Positions 6,149 through 8,970 of a stretch of 8,970 nucleotides of DNA are shown in pieces. The position numbers and the translations under genes were made by a program. The stretch spans positions 1 through 8,970 of the forward strand of contig CAJTMX010000018.1 in NCBI GenBank assembly GCA_910577235.1, written 5' to 3'. The DNA is from an uncultured Acetatifactor sp. Lineage in GTDB: Bacteria; Bacillota; Clostridia; Lachnospirales; Lachnospiraceae. Positions within the stretch are counted from its first letter, which is position 1, and every line of letters begins with the position of its first letter. The notes below the pieces were generated by a model. It worked only from the letters and a program-made list of their open reading frames with translations. It had not been told where the DNA came from and did no database searches.

Positions 6149-7453
6149 ATGGGAAATTATTATCAGCCGGAGATTGAGACGATGCCGGTGGAACAACTCA
6201 AGGCATTGCAGAGCGAGAGACTTGTGGCCCAGGTAAAACATGTATACGAGAATGTAAAGTTTTATCGGGACAGGATGGAGGAGGCAGGGGTAAAACCCGA
6301 AGATATCCATGGCATAGAGGATCTGCATAAGCTGCCTTTTATCACCAAAGATGATCTGCGGGATCAGTACCCCTACGGGCTGCTGGGCGTACCGCTGTCT
6401 GAATGTGTGCGCATCCAGTCCACCAGCGGCACCACGGGCCGCAGAGTGGTGGCTTTCTATACGCAGGAGGACGTAGACCTGTGGGATGAGTGCTGTGCCC
6501 GGGCTATCGTGGCGGCAGGCGGAACCAAAGAGGATGTATGTCACGTATGCTATGGATATGGTCTGTTTACCGGGGGGCCCGGATTAAACGGAGGCTCCCA
6601 TAAGGTGGGCTGTCTGACACTGCCCATGTCCTCAGGAAACACGGAGCGCCAGCTACAGTTTATGACGGATCTGGGTTCAACGATCATCTGCTGTACGCCC
6701 TCCTATGCAGCCAACCTTGGGGAGGCCATCAACGAGAGAGGCCTCCGGGATAAGATCAAGCTGAAAGCAGGTATTTTTGGCGCGGAGCCCTGGACGGAAG
6801 AGATGCGTCATAATATAGAGGAATCTTTGGGCATCAAGGCATATGATATCTACGGACTCACAGAGATATCCGGCCCAGGTGTGTCCTTTGAATGCAAGGA
6901 GCAGGCGGGTATGCACATTCAAGAGGATCATTTTATCCCGGAGATCATCAATCCCGACACGGGGGAGGTGCTGCCGGAGGGGGAAGTGGGCGAGCTGGTG
7001 TTTACCTGTATCACCAAGAAAGCTTTTCCGCTGCTGCGTTACCGCACCAGAGATCTGTGTTATCTGACCAGAAAGAAATGTTCCTGCGGCCGAACCCATA
7101 TCCGTATGCACAAGCCCATGGGCAGAAGCGATGATATGATGGTGGTCAAGGGCGTCAACGTGTGGCCCTCCCAGATCGAGGCGGTGCTGCTGAATCAGGG
7201 GTATCAGGCCAACTATCAGATTCTGGTTGACCGTGTCGGCAACAATGATACCATCGAGGTACAGGTTGAACTGACTCCGGAGATGGCGGAGACTCCCACA
7301 TTGACTGTGGAGCAGAGAGAGAAAAAGATCGTGGCGGGTCTTAAGTCCATGCTGGGTATCAAGGTGGACGTAAAAGTAGTGGAGCCGAAGACGATTACAC
7401 GCAGCGAGGGCAAGGCTGTCCGCGTGATCGACAAGAGAGATCTGTACCGGTAA
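6149..7453 (+). CDS. Phenylacetate-CoA ligase family (AMP-forming arylacetate-CoA ligase)
   Basis: 434 residues, the normal length for PaaK. The enzyme activates arylacetates with ATP and CoA to arylacetyl-CoA, AMP and pyrophosphate. The phosphate-binding motif STSGTTGRRVV is at 91-101. The adenylate-forming motif YGLTEISGPG is at 235-244. LLRYRTRDL at 295-303 has the conserved Arg/Asp region. GRSDDMMVVKGVNVWPSQIE at 325-344 marks the start of the C-terminal domain, and Lys422 in RSEGKAVRV is the probable adenylation lysine. CSCGRTH at 311-317 is also typical of PaaK. The start follows GGAGAAGAG. Placed after iorAB, it probably acts on the same arylacetyl-CoA pool: releasing arylacetate in fermentation, or activating arylacetate for reductive carboxylation to arylpyruvate. 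The exact aryl substrate cannot be read from sequence; the symbol paaK would imply a phenylacetate degradation pathway not seen here. Confidence 0.93.
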   Translation: MGNYYQPEIETMPVEQLKALQSERLVAQVKHVYENVKFYRDRMEEAGVKPEDIHGIEDLHKLPFITKDDLRDQYPYGLLGVPLSECVRIQSTSGTTGRRVVAFYTQEDVDLWDECCARAIVAAGGTKEDVCHVCYGYGLFTGGPGLNGGSHKVGCLTLPMSSGNTERQLQFMTDLGSTIICCTPSYAANLGEAINERGLRDKIKLKAGIFGAEPWTEEMRHNIEESLGIKAYDIYGLTEISGPGVSFECKEQAGMHIQEDHFIPEIINPDTGEVLPEGEVGELVFTCITKKAFPLLRYRTRDLCYLTRKKCSCGRTHIRMHKPMGRSDDMMVVKGVNVWPSQIEAVLLNQGYQANYQILVDRVGNNDTIEVQVELTPEMAETPTLTVEQREKKIVAGLKSMLGIKVDVKVVEPKTITRSEGKAVRVIDKRDLYR

Positions 7454-7458
7454 GCGCA

Positions 7459-7545
7459 TCATTTGTCCTGTGCCGGCTTGCAAGCCGATATGGCTGTTTC
7501 CCGTTTCTGCAGCCGGCGCAGCTGCCGGTCCAGAAAGTCATGATC
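7459..7545 (-). pseudogene. Coding-like remnant downstream of the amidohydrolase
   Basis: In the same minus-strand frame as the amidohydrolase, the sequence after its TAA stop (7582-7584) continues for 11 codons to a TAG (7546-7548). It then reads 28 codons to a TGA (7459-7461). The second stretch begins DHDFLDRQLRRLQKRETA, which looks like a natural amphipathic helix with coding-like, GC-ending codons. It has no start codon or ribosome binding site. It could be the decayed end of a longer or second protein, or chance. It occupies most of the 128-bp convergent gap after the CoA ligase gene. Confidence 0.25.
7474..7487. other. 14-bp perfect palindrome in the convergent gap
   Basis: CGGCTTGCAAGCCG is perfectly self-complementary and lies 20 bp after the CoA ligase stop. 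A second GC-rich inverted repeat, CCGGC..GCCGG, follows about 30 bp further on. Neither has a T-run on either strand, so they are weak candidates for a bidirectional terminator. Confidence 0.35.
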
Positions 7546-7581
7546 CTAACGGTGGAAGATAATGCCTGTGTGAAGTGACTT

Positions 7582-8445
7582 TTAGCTCTTGCTGTCGGAG
7601 AGATCCAACAGTCTTGCCGCATTTTTCCACAGAATCGCGTCCGTCTCTCTTCCGCTGAGGCCTATGTCCTGTAGCCGGGATACATACTCTCCCTGGTCCT
7701 GCCAGGGGGAGTCGGTGCCGAAGAGAATCTTATCCGTACCATGTTTTCGGGCCAGACGTGTAAAATCCGCCGGAGCCAGCACCGTGTTCTCGTGAGGGGA
7801 GGGTTCCATGCCGGGATAGGTGTCCAGTCTGCCATAGGTAAAGGCGGTATCCAACCACACCGGCGCTCCGGCCAGATCGCTTTCTACCTGTGCCCAGTTG
7901 CCCCAGCCGCCCATATGAGCCAGTACCAGCTTAGACGGCTGCACATCTTTAATCACATGCAGTATCTGCTCTACGGAGGCATAGTCATACCCGTTTACGC
8001 TGATATCCACTCCGGCATGGGTCAGCACGACCAATCCCAGATCGGAAGCTTCATACAGGATTCTCAGATTTCTGGGATCATCCAGATCAGCCCGCTGGTA
8101 CGCGGGATGTAGTTTTATACCCTTTATTCCGGCATTTTTGAGCCGCAGCAGTTCCCGGCGTACATGGGGGAAGTCCGGATGCATACCGCCGAAAGGAAGG
8201 ATGCCCTGATTTTGCAGGGGCAATAGTTTTTTGATGACAGTGTCGTTAAGGTGTTCCACACTGTTTGGATTGGTCACAGCGGGCAGAGTTACACTGTATG
8301 TGATTCTGTGATGACGCATGGATACCAGAAGTCCATACAGCGTGCCGTCCGTGTGGGGACGGATGTGGGCCGCCCGGCCCAGCTTTTCTATTGTTTTTTC
8401 CGCAATATGTCGTGGAAAAATGTGGGTGTGTATATCTATGATCAT
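7582..8445 (-). CDS. Metal-dependent amidohydrolase-superfamily protein (TIM barrel)
   Basis: 287 residues, with the layout of the amidohydrolase-related (PF04909-like) group. The strand-1 metal motif DIHTH gives His6 and His8 at the very N-terminus. GIKGIKLHP at 107-114 supplies a Lys/His pair on a middle strand. LTHAG has His143, LAHMGGWGNW at 175-184 has His177, and the C-terminal strand ILFGTDSPWQD at 240-250 has the expected metal/catalytic Asp245. Such enzymes hydrolyse or decarboxylate small cyclic or aromatic acids, among others, but the substrate cannot be named. The ATG at 8445 is preceded, on the minus strand, by AGGAGAGG, and a good promoter lies upstream. The gene converges on the aryl-CoA ligase gene, so it is not in that operon, though a link to aromatic metabolites is possible. 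The C-terminus at NAARLLDL is normal for the family, so the gene looks intact. Confidence 0.9.
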   Translation of the reverse strand: MIIDIHTHIFPRHIAEKTIEKLGRAAHIRPHTDGTLYGLLVSMRHHRITYSVTLPAVTNPNSVEHLNDTVIKKLLPLQNQGILPFGGMHPDFPHVRRELLRLKNAGIKGIKLHPAYQRADLDDPRNLRILYEASDLGLVVLTHAGVDISVNGYDYASVEQILHVIKDVQPSKLVLAHMGGWGNWAQVESDLAGAPVWLDTAFTYGRLDTYPGMEPSPHENTVLAPADFTRLARKHGTDKILFGTDSPWQDQGEYVSRLQDIGLSGRETDAILWKNAARLLDLSDSKS

Positions 8446-8523
8446 GTTATAGCCTCTCCTGCCCGATAAGTGTCCGGGTATATTTTGTGTGACCGCCGGA
8501 AAGTCCAGTCTGTGTGGGTGGTT

Positions 8524-8537
8524 CTATTATATAATAG
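8524..8537. promoter_or_regulatory. 14-bp palindrome over the amidohydrolase -10 (possible operator)
   Basis: CTATTATATAATAG is perfectly self-complementary and covers the -10 element of the minus-strand promoter. A dimeric repressor could bind here, but AT-rich palindromes around -10 boxes also arise by chance. Confidence 0.35.
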
Positions 8538-8559
8538 TTGAGAATACAGGCAGAATCAA
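8531..8559 (-). promoter_or_regulatory. Promoter of the amidohydrolase gene
   Basis: On the minus strand, TTGATT (8554-8559) and TATTAT (8531-8536) are separated by 17 bp; each matches consensus at five of six positions. Transcription would start near 8524, giving a leader of about 79 nt before the ATG at 8445. Confidence 0.6.
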
Positions 8560-8635
8560 TATAAAAGGAAGAACTTGTGAAAATTGATAAGCACTGTTCA
8601 ACTCCGGGAACTCCGAAACCACAGGGAAAGCATGA

Positions 8636-8664
8636 TTGACAAGGAACAGGAAACAATGTAAAAT
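8636..8664 (+). promoter_or_regulatory. SigmaA promoter of the gene at the right edge
   Basis: A perfect -35 TTGACA (8636-8641) is followed 17 bp later by TAAAAT (8659-8664), five of six matches. Transcription would start near 8671, leaving an unusually long leader of about 160 nt before the ATG at 8832. Confidence 0.7.
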
Positions 8665-8673
8665 TAATTTACA
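8657..8673. promoter_or_regulatory. Inverted repeat over the -10 of the right-edge promoter
   Basis: TGTAAAATTAATTTACA has 6-bp arms (TGTAAA and TTTACA) around a 5-bp centre. It covers the -10 element and the likely start point, which is a typical repressor position. The regulator is not identifiable. Confidence 0.35.
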
Positions 8674-8743
8674 AAATTAAGAGGGAAAAGTATTTATAGA
8701 TAATTTATATTGTCGGAAACGTTCTACGGATCTGTGAGTAAGA

Positions 8744-8772
8744 ATGCTATTGAGTGTTAATTTCAATAGCAT
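8744..8772 (+). other. Stem-loop in the leader of the right-edge gene
   Basis: ATGCTATTGA (8744-8753) and TCAATAGCAT (8763-8772) are perfectly complementary over 10 bp, with a 9-nt loop. It lies about 75 nt into the predicted leader and 60 nt before the ATG. It is not followed by a T-run, so it is more likely a protein-binding site or an mRNA structure than a terminator. Confidence 0.5.
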
Positions 8773-8831
8773 AGTTTGCGTACAAAAATGTGATACAGGA
8801 ATTATTTTACTGAAAAGAAAGGAAAAACAGA

Positions 8832-8970
8832 ATGCTGGAACAAAAAGATTTAGATATGATTACGCAAATTGTAGGAAGAGCAGTAGAGCCTATTGTAAGA
8901 GACGTGAGCGAACTGAAAGAAGAGACAACCCAATTGAGAGAGGGAATGTGCGAGATAAAAGAAGAGACAA
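8832..8970 (+). CDS. Partial heptad-repeat (coiled-coil) protein, 3' end cut by window
   Basis: Only the first 46 codons are present. The ATG at 8832 follows AAAGGAAA. The protein begins MLEQKDLDMITQIVGRAVEP and continues with a heptad-like, Glu/Lys-rich stretch in which LKEET recurs as IKEET 14 residues later (AAAGAAGAGACA at 8916-8927 and again at 8958-8969, 42 bp apart). It resembles the small coiled-coil proteins of unknown function common in Lachnospiraceae; that family link is from memory and unverified. The 14-residue period equals that of the large repeat protein earlier in the window, but the residues differ. No domain with known function is visible in the part seen. Confidence 0.7.
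   Translation, partial: MLEQKDLDMITQIVGRAVEPIVRDVSELKEETTQLREGMCEIKEET

Larger units (their letters stand above)
8446..8831. other. Divergent intergenic control region
   Basis: These 386 bp separate the minus-strand amidohydrolase gene from the plus-strand gene at the window edge. I see no convincing coding sequence in it. It holds two divergent sigmaA-type promoters about 77 bp apart, a palindrome overlapping each -10 element, and a perfect 10-bp-arm stem-loop in the long plus-strand leader. The stretch 8560-8635 has no feature I can name. Confidence 0.7.

Noticed and set aside
7741..8112. 123-codon plus-strand frame opposite the amidohydrolase
   Set aside because: It is antisense to a gene with clear metal-binding motifs and shows no recognisable features.
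8447..8656. 69-codon minus-strand frame upstream of the amidohydrolase
   Set aside because: It overlaps the divergent promoters, has no convincing ribosome binding site and its composition is not protein-like.
8712..8730. Catabolite-responsive (cre) site around GGAAACGTTC
   Set aside because: Several consensus positions fail (the flanking TG and CA are absent), so a chance match is more likely.

Overview
The window looks like chromosomal DNA of an anaerobic, low-to-mid GC Gram-positive gut bacterium, probably a Clostridia/Lachnospiraceae member. Support comes from AGGAGG-like ribosome binding sites, sigmaA-type promoters with 17-bp spacers, an oxygen-sensitive ferredoxin-dependent arylpyruvate oxidoreductase, and small coiled-coil proteins of a kind I associate with that family. 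The assignment is inference; there is no rRNA or other marker gene here.

Layout. (1) 1-3360: an extended -10 promoter drives two genes 34 nt apart. The first encodes an uncharacterised, apparently polytopic membrane protein with a striking His/Asp-rich signature. The second encodes a protein with a helical N-terminal region, an 18-copy array of 14-residue repeats, and a single C-terminal membrane anchor. No function is known to me for either; co-transcription suggests they work together at the membrane. (2) 3395-7453: a metabolic cluster with its own near-consensus promoter: iorA and iorB (indolepyruvate/arylpyruvate ferredoxin oxidoreductase) followed by a phenylacetate-CoA ligase (PaaK family). 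Together they interconvert arylpyruvates, arylacetyl-CoAs and arylacetates, in aromatic amino acid fermentation or in reverse as arylacetate salvage. The iorA-iorB gap holds an unusual cassette: five 18-bp repeats each centred on a small palindrome, a hairpin, and a duplicated copy of the iorB ribosome-binding segment. (3) 7582-8445, minus strand: a metal-dependent amidohydrolase-superfamily protein converging on the paaK analogue, with a short coding-like remnant after its stop. (4) 8446-8970: a divergent promoter region with palindromes over both -10 elements and a 10-bp stem-loop in a long leader, then the first 139 bases of a heptad-repeat protein cut by the window edge.

The metabolic genes are familiar families. 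The parts that look least described are the membrane/repeat two-gene unit, the palindromic repeat cassette between iorA and iorB, and the symmetric divergent control region.
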